A DNA stretch of 64,000 bases from positions 11,005,108 to 11,069,107 of the forward strand of contig CM054114.1 in NCBI GenBank assembly GCA_028673005.1, written 5' to 3'. Shown here one piece after another: positions 35,184-47,100 of this stretch (position 1 is its first letter; every line of letters begins with the position of its first letter). The notes under the pieces are model-generated. The model had not been told where the DNA came from, ran no database searches, and was given only the letters and a program-made list of their open reading frames with translations. The DNA is from Tanypteryx hageni (Eukaryota; Arthropoda; Insecta; Odonata; Petaluridae). Both the position numbers and the translations under genes were made by a program.

Positions 35184-35495
35184 TGAGTGTAACACTATTT
35201 TTAACAATATTTCCGAGTAGGTAGAAGATTAAAATTTGGTATAAATATTTAATTCTTGTAATGAAAGCCATTTAGGAAAATAAATCCCCAAAAAAGATCC
35301 GGGTTCGACTCCAGTAGATAGTTTTTGATTCCCATAGGATAGCACATAAAAATCGATTTTTCGACTTACAGGCTTTTATTCTTATGCAAATTAAAATTAG
35401 AAATAATTGACCTACGATCTTTGGATAACCAGTCATAAAGAAAAATAAATAAAGTTTCTTATTATTGTTGCCAAATTTTGCCTAGGATTTGAAAT
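35184..35495. repeat. SINE-like repeat, copy 2
   Basis: Alignable along its length with 9928-10216. It shares CCGAGTAGGTAGAAGAT, CCGGGTTCGACTCCAGTAGA, AATCGATTTTTCGACTT-type sequence, CAAATTAAAATTAGAAA and AAAGAAAAATAAATAAAG. The box-B-like GGTTCGACTCC is preserved in both copies. The divergence suggests an old family. No target duplication could be fixed with confidence. Confidence 0.65.
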
Positions 35496-35605
35496 CGCTC
35501 AAGTTCTAAGTTTAAATCATATTTATTGGGAATTCTTAAGCTATTTACGTTGCCTTGTCGACCGTGTTATTGTTTAACCTCGAGATATTTTGTCGTCTCA
35601 ATCCT

Positions 35606-35960
35606 TATCTAATATATAATAACCGCTGTGTCTCTACCTGCGTCTCTGCGTGCGTCCTTGCGTGCCTGCGTCTGAAGCCTCGAGTGACGTCACCTTCCGG
35701 CATGAACGCAAATAAACCGAGAACAGGATTTCGACGAATCTTTCGCCTGAATACTCGGTGCAGACTCTTGCAGGTTTTGAGTGGGTAGTCGTCCCCCGGA
35801 AAGGTATGGGTTCGATACCAGGATAGATTTCCTTTTTTCATTTGATTAACGCGTAATCGGCTATAATACGATGTGTAGACCTTTATTCTTTAACATTTAA
35901 CATCTTACGAATGAGACTTTGATTCGAGATTTATACCATCCTTTTATGATTTAAAATTAC
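35606..35960. repeat. putative repeat with box-B-like motif, distant relative of the SINE-like family
   Basis: It begins near a TCTAATATATAATAACCGC sequence, runs into CTGCGTCTCTGCGTGCGTCC-type tandem words, and contains GGGTTCGATACCAGGATAGA at about 35809-35828. The position and wording of the latter parallel the GGGTTCGACTCCAGTAGATA of the neighbouring repeat. The 5' words resemble Helitron-like or SINE-like starts in arthropods. The assignment is tentative. Confidence 0.35.
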
Positions 35961-36599
35961 GTAGGGAGTCAGTTTTCGCCCGTCGGCCGTGACTGCAAGC
36001 ATAACAGTTATCCTTGATTTCTCATGTCCGGTGGATTTCAACAACACCGATTTAGCTCCGACTATTCTTAACTTCGTCAGATTCCCCTGTTAACCTGGGT
36101 TTTGGAATAACCTTTTTTCTAAACATGATCAACACACTTTTTGTCACCCAGTGTTCAAATAAAGGATGGGTAATAACTCGCTAAGGTAGTCGCAAAGAAT
36201 ACGTCGACGCACTTATAGCTTCAATGCAATGACTATCGAGGGGCTCAGCCGCCGATTGAACTCGATCTATTCTCGCCTCGGATGCTTTTCAAGTACAATG
36301 TAACGTACGCCTAATGAGTCTAAAATGTAACAAGTATATTGTATCTCATAAACAGACGTGCGAAATGTACGGTGGTGATTTTTCGAAACACGATTTTACG
36401 ATCTTTTAAAATCACTAGTACTCGAATGTAACGCGAGGGCTACTTTTAAATTTTCCCTTTTTGGTTCAACTAATAAAACCCTGTGTAACAATTTTTTGTC
36501 ATAGGAACTATCGCATTAGGACACTTCACTCAAATTTCCCTAAATGCTTGCAGGAAGTACTGCAATGGGCCCCTAGTACTATTTACTTAAGGAAATACG
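35961..36599. other. unannotated spacer
   Basis: Mixed composition. No domain-bearing frame and no bounded repeat seen. Confidence 0.45.
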
Positions 36600-36810
36600 T
36601 GAGAGAGGAGGGAGAGGAAGAAGAGTGAGAGTGGGAGTGAGAGAAGAGAAAGAGAGAGGAAGAGAGAGGATGGAGAAAGATAGATAGATAATGGTCTTTA
36701 TTAGGGCGAGATTGAGACTAGGAAGTCTATTTTTCCAAAGAGGGGGAGAGGAAGGTAGAATGGGAGGGAGGAGAATGAGAAAGAGGAAGAGAGAAAAGGA
36801 AGAGTATCGG
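36600..36810. repeat. GA-rich low-complexity tract
   Basis: The plus strand is mostly G and A, with a 60-bp non-repetitive island at about 36.69-36.74 kb (ATGGTCTTTATTAGGGCGAG) that could be the 3' end of a LINE. Confidence 0.6.
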
Positions 36811-37327
36811 GAAGTGCCTTAAATACCCCTCTTATTTGACGGGCAATTATACTAGTAGAATAATATTATATATTCATATTGATAAATACCAAGTCCGTAC
36901 GTGGCTCTCATCTTGCTTTGATTTTAAAAGCGATCCGTGAAATTTTACTTAGATAATTTCATATTTTTCAATCAAAATTATGGTATCAAAACATTTTCTT
37001 GTTTTTAAATTGTTTAACATTGATTTCACTAATAACATACCACAGATTCACTTGTTAGTTTACTGTGTAAACACTTACCTGGCACACCGAAGCACTCGCG
37101 ATTTCAATGTTGCTCGTCTAAGAATTCGGAACTACGAATGCGGTCCGCCGTGATGAAAAGGTTGCCGACTCCTTAGCTACACAATACACCGTTTTATTCT
37201 AGCCCTTTGCATATTTTCTCCGGATGAACACATGGATGGTGAGAAAGACAGAAACATAAATCTTTTCGAATACGTACGAAAACGACCGAATTAAAACACA
37301 ATTAACCGTATTGTCATATGAAAGATT
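36811..37327. other. unannotated spacer
   Basis: AT-rich with a few CpG. No gene or bounded element seen. Confidence 0.45.
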
Positions 37328-37335
37328 AGTTAGAC

Positions 37336-37864
37336 CAGAGGTTCTCAGGTAGATTCGTCAGGCGTCCTCTCCGTCCGAATTTTGGGTCGCCGAGTTCCCT
37401 CGAGAATATTCGAGAAGCAAAATAAAAAAGACATTTTCTCCATAAACGGGGGATGGCGATGATAAATAAGGAAATTAATAATAAGAGAGTTTTTATGCTC
37501 TTTATAAATATAATATTAACACAATAAATTATTTTATTTACAACTACATATTTGTGTATTAAAAACATTCAGACAATATGTGATGTATAGTTTAATTTTT
37601 TAAATACTAATCACTACTGAGATATGATTTCTTGTTAATTTTTATCACATAAAAATAACTCATTTCTTAAAAGGGTTTTTGTACGTTGATATGCTACAGA
37701 ATTATTTTTGGATTTTTTGAACAAAACATGTCGTTAAATTAAAACCTGCAAAGCTATTAAAACCAGAATAAAAGCATTTGCCTTAGCGAAGAGTGCTTGC
37801 TACCCCCTTAAAATCCTCTTGCGAACCCCTTAGAGGGTCTCGACCCACCGCTTGAGAAGCACTG
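37336..37864. mobile_element. hAT-type element, non-autonomous
   Basis: The left end is CAGAGGTTCTCAGGTAG. The right end, reverse-complemented, is CAGTGCTTCTCAAGCGGTGG. The flanking 8-mers AGTTAGAC (37328-37335) and AGTTCGAC (37865-37872) match at 7 of 8 bases, the 8-bp target duplication of hAT. The 529-bp interior is AT-rich and has no transposase. A minus-strand frame at 37326-37568 is a chance ORF over the left half. Confidence 0.88.
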
Positions 37865-38029
37865 AGTTCGACTATTAGGACGAAGGAATTCCTCTTTGTA
37901 AATTTGAGATTCATCTCTCAGAATAAAAATTCCCTTTTATTCGCCTATTCTCAGATACGAAGATGGTTCGCTATAAAGAAAAAAAATTGCATATAAATCT
38001 CAAACAAGTACGGAATTTTTTTCTGAAAT

Positions 38030-38640
38030 TTCCTCTTGAGATTGAGCGGCCGATTCGCTCGTCTTGAGAATCTCGTTTCTTGGGGGTGGGCTATCTCTTC
38101 TCCGCCGCATCATATGAACAGCACACGTCCTCTGCTTTATCCACAACAATCGCACTCCTATTGCACGTGCGGATTTTCCCTTGGCCTCTCCCCTCCCCCT
38201 TTACCTCCTCCCCTCCACCCTACCTCTCCCCCCCTCCTCTCTTTGGTCCATCCTCTGCCCTCCGTTTCCTTTGTATTTAGAGGAGGCCACTTTTCCCCAA
38301 ATTCCTTCCGACGGGGCCCTTTCCCTGTGAGATCGCCGCTAATAACTTAATCCGTTTACTGATCAAATGGATCCGAATCGATCTCTTGTATTTTTCCCAT
38401 TGTTAGCGCTTTGGGCATACGGTTGGCGAGAATTTCGCCTCTTTTTTCTTTCAAAAGAAAGCGCCCCACTTGTTTCCTTGGATACGCCGAGGAGCTGACT
38501 TTTATTGGAAGAAGCGAGCACGCTTGTATATTCTTCTTTTGTTGGTTGTCTTTCTTCGAGTATGATTTTATTGAATCAAGGAAAGAGGAAAGAGGTTTTG
38601 CCTCCGGACTCGAAACAAAATGAAAAGATTACTGAGAGTA
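38030..38640. promoter_or_regulatory. GC/CT-rich block
   Basis: GC content rises and CpG reappears, with a nearly pure C/T segment at about 38180-38265 (plus strand) and mixed CpG-containing sequence after it. The frames 38036-38350 and 38411-38623 show no known motif. It resembles the blocks at 14.6-26.6 kb and could be regulatory. Confidence 0.3.
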
Positions 38641-39302
38641 TAGCGGTTATTATTCTTTAAAAAATTAGACGCTATCGATACCGTACGTCATAGAATTAAA
38701 GAAAATTGAGAACATCTTTAAAATTTTCTGAACACATATTAATTACTAGCGATTAAAAACCAGACCATCATTTGAATTAAGGAGGTCATATATTTTAAGT
38801 TGTCATCTATTAGGATTTAAGTGTGATTTTCGACCAATCGACAATTTTCACTGCAAGGGAAACAGTACGCCTGCGTGAAAACGGATGTTAAAAAGTCAAA
38901 TAATATATCTAATAAATTGATTATTGTGTAATACCAACACATTGACGGGTACAAAGTTTACGGTACTAGTATTTATAAATATAAAACCATGTTTCATTGT
39001 GAAGATGCCGCAAAACTGTGTTGATCTATGAGAGAGTGCCACCCCTACAAAAAGTTTGGCAGCCACTGTTATATAGTATTAGAAGAGTGATTCGTTTAAG
39101 TTATCCATGTCTAGAATTCTAGTCCACTCACAGTTCCAGTTTTACTGATATCATCATAAATATCATAAACTCTTTATATTTGTATTAGAAATGAAATCAA
39201 GTGTTATTTGAAAAGTAAATTATCTCCAAAAATCCAAAGATGGAAAATAATGAGTTAAAAATCATATCACATTTAACTTTTATTTAAAAATACTTTTATA
39301 TG
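38641..39302. other. AT-rich spacer with a possible lone hAT end
   Basis: At about 39047-39068 the sequence CAAAAAGTTTGGCAGCCACTG looks like the right terminus of a hAT element (reverse complement CAGTGGCTGCCAAAC), but I could not find a matching left end or target duplication. Otherwise nothing is recognisable. Confidence 0.35.
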
Positions 39303-40676
39303 TAGTGAAATCTGTCTATGCTGGCCACCTGTAGTTCCACTCAAATTTCTAATTCTATTGTCCATAATTACTAAGTGCCTTACAAATGTATATATCTATA
39401 ATTAATGTGAGATGTTTTTCTAGGCACGATTTTAACGAACGATCAAAACCATAAGAGTATGGAAAAATATGCCTATCAAGAGATAGCAGTATAATATAAG
39501 CTAAGCAGTATGACACAGCATGATACAGTATGGCCAGGAAACCCAAAGCAAATGAAGTGCCCCTTGAAAAAAAATATTTTTTAAGAAGCCAGTGCAAATA
39601 ATTTATTAAAAAAAGAAATACATAGATTTTCTAATGAGAAATTTTGTTTTCCATACTTCTGCTGAGATATTCCAGGTTGGCATCAATTTTGCTGTTACAA
39701 TTCTTAGTTGATTTTCCAAATTTGTATGTTACCGAATTTCTGGTTTTATTTATTCAAATTTTAATTTAAAAAAATTTACATTGATATGTACTTCCGAAAA
39801 GACTAACAATTTTTAAAGGAAGCTTTCTTAAAACTGGATATTTTTCAGCTGTTATATGTTATGAACTACAATTTCAACTTCTATTGCTGAAAAAACGTTT
39901 CGCAACTCATTTTTACAATGCAAATCTAATTGATATTCTTCAGAAGCGGAACTTGCAGTAATGTAAAATGAACTTGTGTAAATTTCGAGAATTTTATAGC
40001 ATAGAGAACTTTCTTCAAATCGTTGGAAACCGGGCAAACGTACTGTAGGCGATTATGCTGGTCTTTAAGAGAATAAAGATAGAAAGCATTGAAAGGTATT
40101 TTCAGTTACTCTAATAAATTATATTTAATTGTTCTGCCGTTCTCCCAACGTTTGACTCACCTTTTCGCTCATTTTTTGTCGTTGCAATTATTGTTGTTTA
40201 TTCTTCATTTTGGTTGCTTTTTAAATATATTATTCTGGATTTTGTTTTTTTTTTATTTAATTCAAAAGGCCCAAATTATATGGCTAAATAGAAAGAACAC
40301 GAGAGCCACGAAAAATTATAAAAGAGTCACGGGCTGCTCAAGTCTGAAATATGATGTAAAACTGTCTGGACTGAGACTTATCAACATCAAAGTCCTTCAA
40401 TCACATCAAAACAGTGATTTCAGCCTGACATGTTATCAACTTAGCGGAAACCCATTTGGCTTCAATATTATTGAACGAACGAAAGAGATCGTCTATGATT
40501 TCGGGTTGGTTGGCTGAGGAATAAATAATTAATAGTGTTACATATTGCAGAGCATTATTGTGGAATGAGGGCGGGCTAAATTATCGTCACGCACTATGTC
40601 TGTGCTGTCACCTTCACTATCGTCACTTTCACTGCACAATTCTTCATTACGAATTGATCCTTCTATATCTTGAAGG

Positions 40677-41369
40677 TATGGAAATAAATACAGAAAAATC
40701 CAAGGTCATTCGAATATCGGGTAAAGAAGAGAATCTGAACATAACTGTTGGGGGAAAGCCATTAGAACAAGTTTCAGAATATAAATACCTTGGAAGTATC
40801 ATAACACGAGAGGCAAAATGTACGGATGAGATCAAAACTAGAATAGGAAAAGCAAAAGCGGCTTTCAGGAGAAAGAAACAGCTACTTACAGGGAATATAA
40901 GGGAAGATATCCGCAAGAAGTTGATAAAATGCTACGTATGGAGTATAGCATTGTATGGGGCAGAAACATGGACGCTAAGGAAAAATGACATCAAATACTT
41001 GGAAAGCTTTGAAATGTGGACTTGGAGGAGAATGCTGAAGATAAAATGGACAGATAGGATGAAAAACGATGAAGTGCTACGAAGAAAAGGAGAGAAGCGA
41101 ATGATTATACAGACTATCAGAAAGAGGAAGGCTAACTGGGTTGGACATTACCTGAGGAGAGAGAGTATGATTAAAGACGTGTTAGAAAGAAAACTAGATG
41201 GGAAAAGGGAAAGAGGTAGGAAAAGGTTTCAGCTGATAGACGATTTGAAAGGGAAAGAGAGTTATCAAGATATAAAGAGGACAGCGGAAAATAAGAGTAT
41301 ATGGAGAACCAGGTTTAACCATGAATAATCACGGACCTGTCTACGGACAGACTACCAATGATGATGATG
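40677..41369 (+). mobile_element. 5'-truncated RTE-type LINE insertion with 10-bp TSD
   Basis: ATCTTGAAGG occurs immediately before (40667-40676) and after (41370-41379) this 693-bp segment. It is a 3' terminal piece of a LINE: in-frame RT C-terminus, then conserved AATCACGGACCTGTCTACGG, then an ATGATGATG tail (about 41358-41369). The trinucleotide tail and truncation at the 5' end are normal outcomes of target-primed reverse transcription. It lies inside the Tc1/pogo-like element 39303-42300 and is therefore younger than it. Confidence 0.9.
40678..41328 (+). pseudogene. RTE-type LINE reverse transcriptase, C-terminal 216 codons
   Basis: This open frame carries the post-palm part of a LINE ORF2. 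It starts MEINTEKSKVIRISG, then has VSEYKYLGSIITRE, an AFRRKKQLLTGNIREDIRKK helix region, WSIALYGAETWTLRKND, FEMWTWRRMLKIKWTD and RKANWVGHYLRRESMIKDVL, ending before a stop at 41326-41328. The endonuclease and catalytic FADD box were never inserted here. The open frame extends 40 codons upstream into flanking DNA, but that part is not LINE. The uninterrupted frame suggests a recent copy. It is of the same subfamily as the fragments at 8.57-9.17 and 59.52-59.75 kb and different from the full-length element at 47.8-51.1 kb. Confidence 0.9.
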
Positions 41370-42302
41370 ATCTTGAAGGATTTATTTGAGTAATTTTTCC
41401 TACTGTGGTTTGAGGTATTGGCCGAATTGGTCGGAGTATCCACTGCCTGAGATTTCTGAAAATTTTCCAGAACGAGGATGTTACCAGGGAAAACCGTTGA
41501 GAAATCAAATCCAAAACTTCTTCATTGTGCTGAATGCTTAACTCAATTAATTTCTTGCATTTGAAACCCATCGCACTAATTTATTAATAACTGTAATTAA
41601 ATGTTCACAACACTTTCTATTACACAAAACCGTCCACTTAAAACCGCAGTCTCTTGAAGAAAGAATGATTTTGCGTGACCGCAAAAACAAAACTAGAATG
41701 AACCCTTTCCGCTCGCATGTTGAGGGAGCTCCGAAATTCTAATTTTTCCGATCTTCGCATTTATTATGGCCAGAAATATCAATGTAATTTTTCCTCTCTA
41801 CTTTTTCGTTACTCTTTCTGTCGCTACAACTATCTATAGTCTTGATTTTAGAGAAGATATCAATTGCAAAAGCGTTATGAATAAAGTAACTCAGTCGTAC
41901 ACTCGCTGTTGGGTTCCAAGCTTGCGTGTGATTTCAAAGTTGCATTTCTCTTGCAAAACTACTCCAGTATCTACCAAAGTGCGACTTTGTCAATTTTTGA
42001 TGCTATTTCATCTATATGAACATCATCTGCAGCTACATTATTATTTTTATTTTTGCAGTTGTTTTTAATTGAAACCTTTTTAGTTAATTTTCTGAGTTGC
42101 AAACATAAGGAAGTTAATATATATATAGAACCATAGAAAAAACTGCGAGAAGGTGACCAGGTTACAAGATATACAGGTGACCAAGTTAAAGAGGGTCTTC
42201 CATGTGTAAATAAATACGATTTTTCCTGGTTCCATGAAAATGGTGCCAACTTTGACAGGTGACCGACTTACAGAGGTTGCCAATTTCACAGGTTTCATTG
42301 TA

Positions 42303-43809
42303 CCTAATACTAAATTAGAGAGAGAACAATTAATTGCTCGCATGATGCCTTGCCCTGTTATAATTAAAAAAAGTTTAAATAGGAGCAAGATTTGATCCTT
42401 TGATTAACACTTTTAAGTAATTGAATTATATTTCATTAATTTTAATCTTTTTAAATACGCCGAATCGGAACATATTTTTAGGACTGAGATCGCGAAAAAG
42501 TATGGTAAGCAAGTGTTTAGCGATTTGAAAAAGGTTTGCAAACCGAACTTCAAGGAGCAGGTGTGGCCGCCGGGGTGATTTTAGAAGGCCCTCGGTTCTT
42601 TTGGAGAAATTGGGTTGCTTAGCGATTAATTGAATTAAATTAATTAAACATGTGACATCCTACATCTGTCAAATTTTATTTGAAAATTAATCATCTTTAT
42701 TAGGTATAAGGAAGGTGAAATGATCAGTTCTTTTTCATAGATTTTATTATTCGACTGCAGACAGGCAATATAATACCTATATTGCCTAGTTTCAGAATTT
42801 CTATAGTTTTTAAATGTGATTGACCAGCATAACACCAAGAAAAGCCAACCTTATTCGGAAATGGCTCTTTAGAACGACTCTGTAATAGTCTGATTCACTC
42901 TTTCACTATTATACTCTCTTGATAAATTGTAGGTTAATATTCATGAAACTTATTGATATATTACTATTTATGTTGATTGTTTAAAGTTACATTTTTTTCA
43001 TTAGTTTGATATTTTCAATTGTATTAAAATCCTTTTAGGCGGTCTTTAAAAAATGTAAACAAAGAACGCTTTATGGCCAGGTCGTGTTCATTCGTCCGCA
43101 TATTTCATCTACAAAACTACTTGGCGGATGTTCATCAAATTTGACATTTAGGACAATAAAGCAAAGAAAATAAGAAAATGATATAAATTGTTCACGTAGC
43201 CTAATCAGGAGTGCCACTTCACTGGTGACAAAAGTGAACTTTTCTTTATATCTCATAAAATATCACTTATAACAAAAAGTCTTCAATCAAAATTGTAGAA
43301 ATAGTGAAATGGCATCTGTTTTTTTCAGTATATTTTTATCGAAAGAGAAGCCGATTTCAAGAAAATCAAACGACAATGTCGTAATTAACTTTGAACTTAA
43401 GAAATATTTTCCCGCGTTTTTAATTGTTGTCAACGAAAACAATCTTCGTGGCAACTGAAGTAAACAGTATCTACTCTAAATAACTAATTAATTTAATTTT
43501 CTTTTGTGTGCACGCAATATTTGGTAAATGAATGGAAATGGATTATCTACGACGGAGAAATGAACGTAAATACCCTTGTATATTTTCGTTACGTATACAC
43601 AGCGTTTGTAAGTGAAAATAAATGGGTAATTTACAACGAAGGAATGAACGTGAAGATAAAAGTTATATAACTATTACTCGAGGGAAGTTTTAAATAATTG
43701 TCGATTGTTTTATTATCTATAACCGATTAGGAAATAAATCAGTGAATCAGAAATTCGCTATTTCCTTGGCATCACTACTGGCATACCATTTTTCAGTTCT
43801 TAGACATAA
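42303..43809. other. AT-rich spacer
   Basis: No recognisable gene or bounded element. Short frames such as 42644-42838 and 43071-43256 on the minus strand have no known motif. Confidence 0.5.
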
Positions 43810-43818
43810 TGCTAAGAC

Positions 43819-44143
43819 GGGGTACCGGTGGTGTAGAGGTTAGAACGCTGGCTGCTACTCGCCTGTTGCTCGAAAAGGCAGAGTGCACGAATCCTTCGCA
43901 AGTAGGCTTCTTTCCGAGGTTGCCCGACCCCCTGTTTGTGTGAACTGTGGAGACCGCGCAAATTCAGCGTTCCGTCCTTCGGAAGGAACGTTAAGCAGTT
44001 GGCCCCCTTGGTGCTATTCGTAAAGAGTAGGCTAATGCCGGCACCGGGTTTCCCTCCTCCCGTCTGTGTGTATGTCCAGTTGATGACAGTGCAAAATGAC
44101 CAAAGCCGTCGACGCACATAAAAAAATCAATTACTATTACTTT
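43819..44143 (+). mobile_element. tRNA-derived SINE, full length, 9-bp TSD
   Basis: TGCTAAGAC flanks the element exactly (43810-43818 and 44144-44152). The head contains TGGTGTAGAGG (43829-43839), a perfect match to RNA polymerase III box A. A degenerate box B, GTGCACGAATCC, follows at 43883-43894. The body contains CTTCGGAAGGAACGTTAAG (about 43978-43996), a wording recurrent in conserved central domains of invertebrate SINEs. The 3' end is an A-run followed by ATCAATTACTATTAC-type tail. The minus- and plus-strand frames over it are shadows. A LINE must supply the reverse transcriptase. Confidence 0.88.
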
Positions 44144-44152
44144 TGCTAAGAC

Positions 44153-47100
44153 ATTTATATTTATCTTTTTTGGCATGATTGCATAAATCGTAAATAACCC
44201 CACTGCCTCGCATGTATGCACGCATGGTGTGTGCATCTTTCCTCTCTTTGTATTATATTGAACCTCAGTTATCTTACTCAATGATAATAAAATGAGGGAA
44301 AGTTATAATTAATGTGTTTCACCTTAATATAATCCTCGTCTCAAATGTGCCGCCCTCGCCGCATATTTGATAATTCATTTTACTTTAAATGGTTGCGGAC
44401 AACTACGGTAGAGGAAAAGTAACGCTCATGGACGATTCTGTGGTGCAAGTCGTAATGATTTCATTATAAATGCTATACGAAATTGTAACATTTTAAAAAA
44501 TCTAACAAATTAAAACTTAATGGAAATTGACAGAACTCCCATTTCTTCGCTTATTAACATGTATTACATACTTGCTAATTACCCGTGCTTTGCTCCGGGT
44601 TTGCAGTTTCGAGTTTTCATTCTTATTTCACTTGCTAACATTTTCATTCAAACTTAAGGTACACGTGTAATTTATTTTCAGTCTTAAGTTTCATATGTCA
44701 CTCTTTGGGATTTTTTATTCGTGCTTAATTTTTTGGATGATTTGGGATTTGTTTACTAGATTTCGGCGAAACCTATTTTTATATCTACAATATCTTGAGT
44801 TTTCTTACAAACCTATAAAAATTAAACGATCTATTTTCGCAATTCTTACGATTTAAAACAACACAATAATATTTCTGATCAAACATTTATTTGCAGGCAA
44901 CAGTCTTTTAGAGTCCTCCATAAAAGCTACATCTATTCAAAGTAATTTATTTTACGAGCGAAAATGCACATCCAATATACATAGCACTTACCTTTATCAA
45001 CTGTAGCAATTCTGACCATAAACGGAAGATGGTGATTCTAAGTGTTTTTTCTTTGTTTACAATTTCCTTCAAGATGAATCTTTTAATTATTGCAGGCATT
45101 ACAATTGCAAGGATCTATTCTAATCCATGATCTTATTATTGGAAGAAAGATGTTACTATTTTTGAAGTTTAGATACACAAAAATAAATTGCCATGCTAAA
45201 TTTAAACTTCATGCTATTTACCAGTTTATAAAATAAATAATTTTCAATTTAAGTTAAGTTGACACCTGAACTACCAGTCAATGGTTTGGTATAATATTTT
45301 TCAAGATTGCGAAAAATGTTAGGAATTAAGGAAACTTTCATGTATATAATTCATTCATGCTTAAATATGAATCGAGAAAAAAAGTACTGTAAAAATAAAT
45401 ACGCAAGCTCTCTTTGGTGTGAAAGTAAATAATAAATTTTTAACCACCTTATGCACCAAAAATATATTAATAAGTAAATACTGGTGATGATTTATTTTTG
45501 CGAAAACATCACCGGGACTTCAAATCTCAAAAATAATTTTGACGCGAATTTGTATTTAATCATAATAGCTGCAAGATCACCTTTCTCTTTAAAAAACGTG
45601 CTTTTATGGAAGAATAAAAAGAGACGTATGCATCATCAATTAAGAGAATTTATTTCAGCAAATATTTATCAGCTAGAAGGTCAGATGATTCATAACCATT
45701 AAAGAAGAAAAATATGAGTACTCAATCATATTTGTTCAGTTTCTGCATATAAACGACACTCTTGGATAGCTATTGTAAAGAATCGAAAATAAACAAACTA
45801 TGGATTGATAAAATGAATGCAACAAAAATGTCTTATTCACGGTCGCGAATTAAATGTTGCGATATTTTTTTCACTGAACTCAGCTCCATTTTTTGCATTG
45901 GTCGAACATAAAAAAATCCTCTCGCCCAGATTTCATTGAATTTATTTTATAACGTTTACGAGGGCTCGTTCAACAAGTGAAAGCTTTGAGGGACAATGGC
46001 ATCCGATGATAGTCATTTGTTTTTACCTTTCGTCTTTATCATTTTTGACTCCGTCGTTTTTTTTCGCATTTTAAATTATTATTTATTGCAAAAACATTTC
46101 CGTCACTACTTTTTTACTCCACGAGTTGTTTTTTTTTTATTTTGGATTATCCGATTTCAATTTTTCTATCTCTTTAATCCTCCACAGCGGACTTTAAACA
46201 GCTATAAACAGTGCATCCTATGAATGCATTCAACCCCGTGAATTGAGGCAGCAAACAATGGAACTGCGCTTGAAGAACCACAAAATGAAACAAATATACT
46301 AATTTTTGAAAGGTAAGTTTTGAAAAATAATATCATTTGTTTTGGTATTTTCTAATCGCAGATGGTGCGTTAAAGCATTAAATATTTTTCCCAATGTTGA
46401 TTGATTCAATGGATCGGAACCGGTTGGCTGAGCAAAATCTCCGAGTTGCGACCCTTTTTCATTCAATTTCTTTTGTTTTGGAATTGTGTGAGTAACGGCC
46501 AGGACAGCACTAATATCCTAATTTTTATTTGGGATATTTTTTTTCAAGTGGATCTTGTTTACGTATTATGCAATTTTTAAATTATGATAATGAATTTAAA
46601 TTTTTTTAATAAATATCATGTACTGTAATAATCTAACCTTTTTTCCAAACTGATTCACACATTATCTATAATTTTAATTATTTTACAAATCACAACCATT
46701 TTAGATTTTGCTTTAAATTTTTTAAAAGATTTTTCATTGACATATCTAACGTCAGCCAGGCCATAGGAATCCGTCCGAAGTAATCCGAGTGAAGTTGTTT
46801 TTTATTTAAATACATAGTATTATTTTAAGCTTGCAAATGATAAAAACTTTCTAAAGATTTTATTTTCTGCTTCATATCGTATAAATGCAAAAAATATATT
46901 CGATGTGAGAGACCGTGAAGAATAAAGTTCTTGTAAATACAGTCATTATTTATCATTTTCTAGATAAGTGACAATGTTGAATTTATCCGGAAGGAATCAG
47001 TAATTATTAGAGAAATAATGCACCAATAAAAATATTAATAACATCGCGTTTACGTTTAGCTGAAAGCGATCGGCAACAAAGCTTTGTGTAATGTGTAAAA

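Larger units (their letters stand above)
39303..42300 (-). mobile_element. decayed Tc1/pogo-type DNA transposon, interrupted by a LINE
   Basis: The left end GTGAAATCTGTCTATG (from 39305) followed by GGCCACCTG mirrors the right end, whose reverse complement reads CAATGAAACCTGTGAAATTG then GGCAACCTC. The right flank is TA, and the left TA is mutated. Near the right end, AGGTGACC occurs three times (42151, 42175, 42257), suggesting subterminal transposase-binding repeats. On the minus strand, a 76-codon frame (41341-41571) begins MGFKCKKLIELSIQHNEEVL and resembles the N-terminal helix-turn-helix of a Tc1-like transposase. The rest of the transposase is not readable. Confidence 0.45.

Noticed and set aside
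39047..39068. complete hAT element
   Set aside because: Only a right-end-like sequence was found. No matching left end or 8-bp duplication could be located.
40558..40677. upstream 40 codons of the LINE frame as part of the LINE protein
   Set aside because: The 10-bp target duplication places the LINE's left boundary at 40677, so the upstream codons are flanking DNA that happens to be open.
43812..44281. overlapping 61-101-codon frames on both strands
   Set aside because: They are shadows over the tRNA-derived SINE at 43819-44143.
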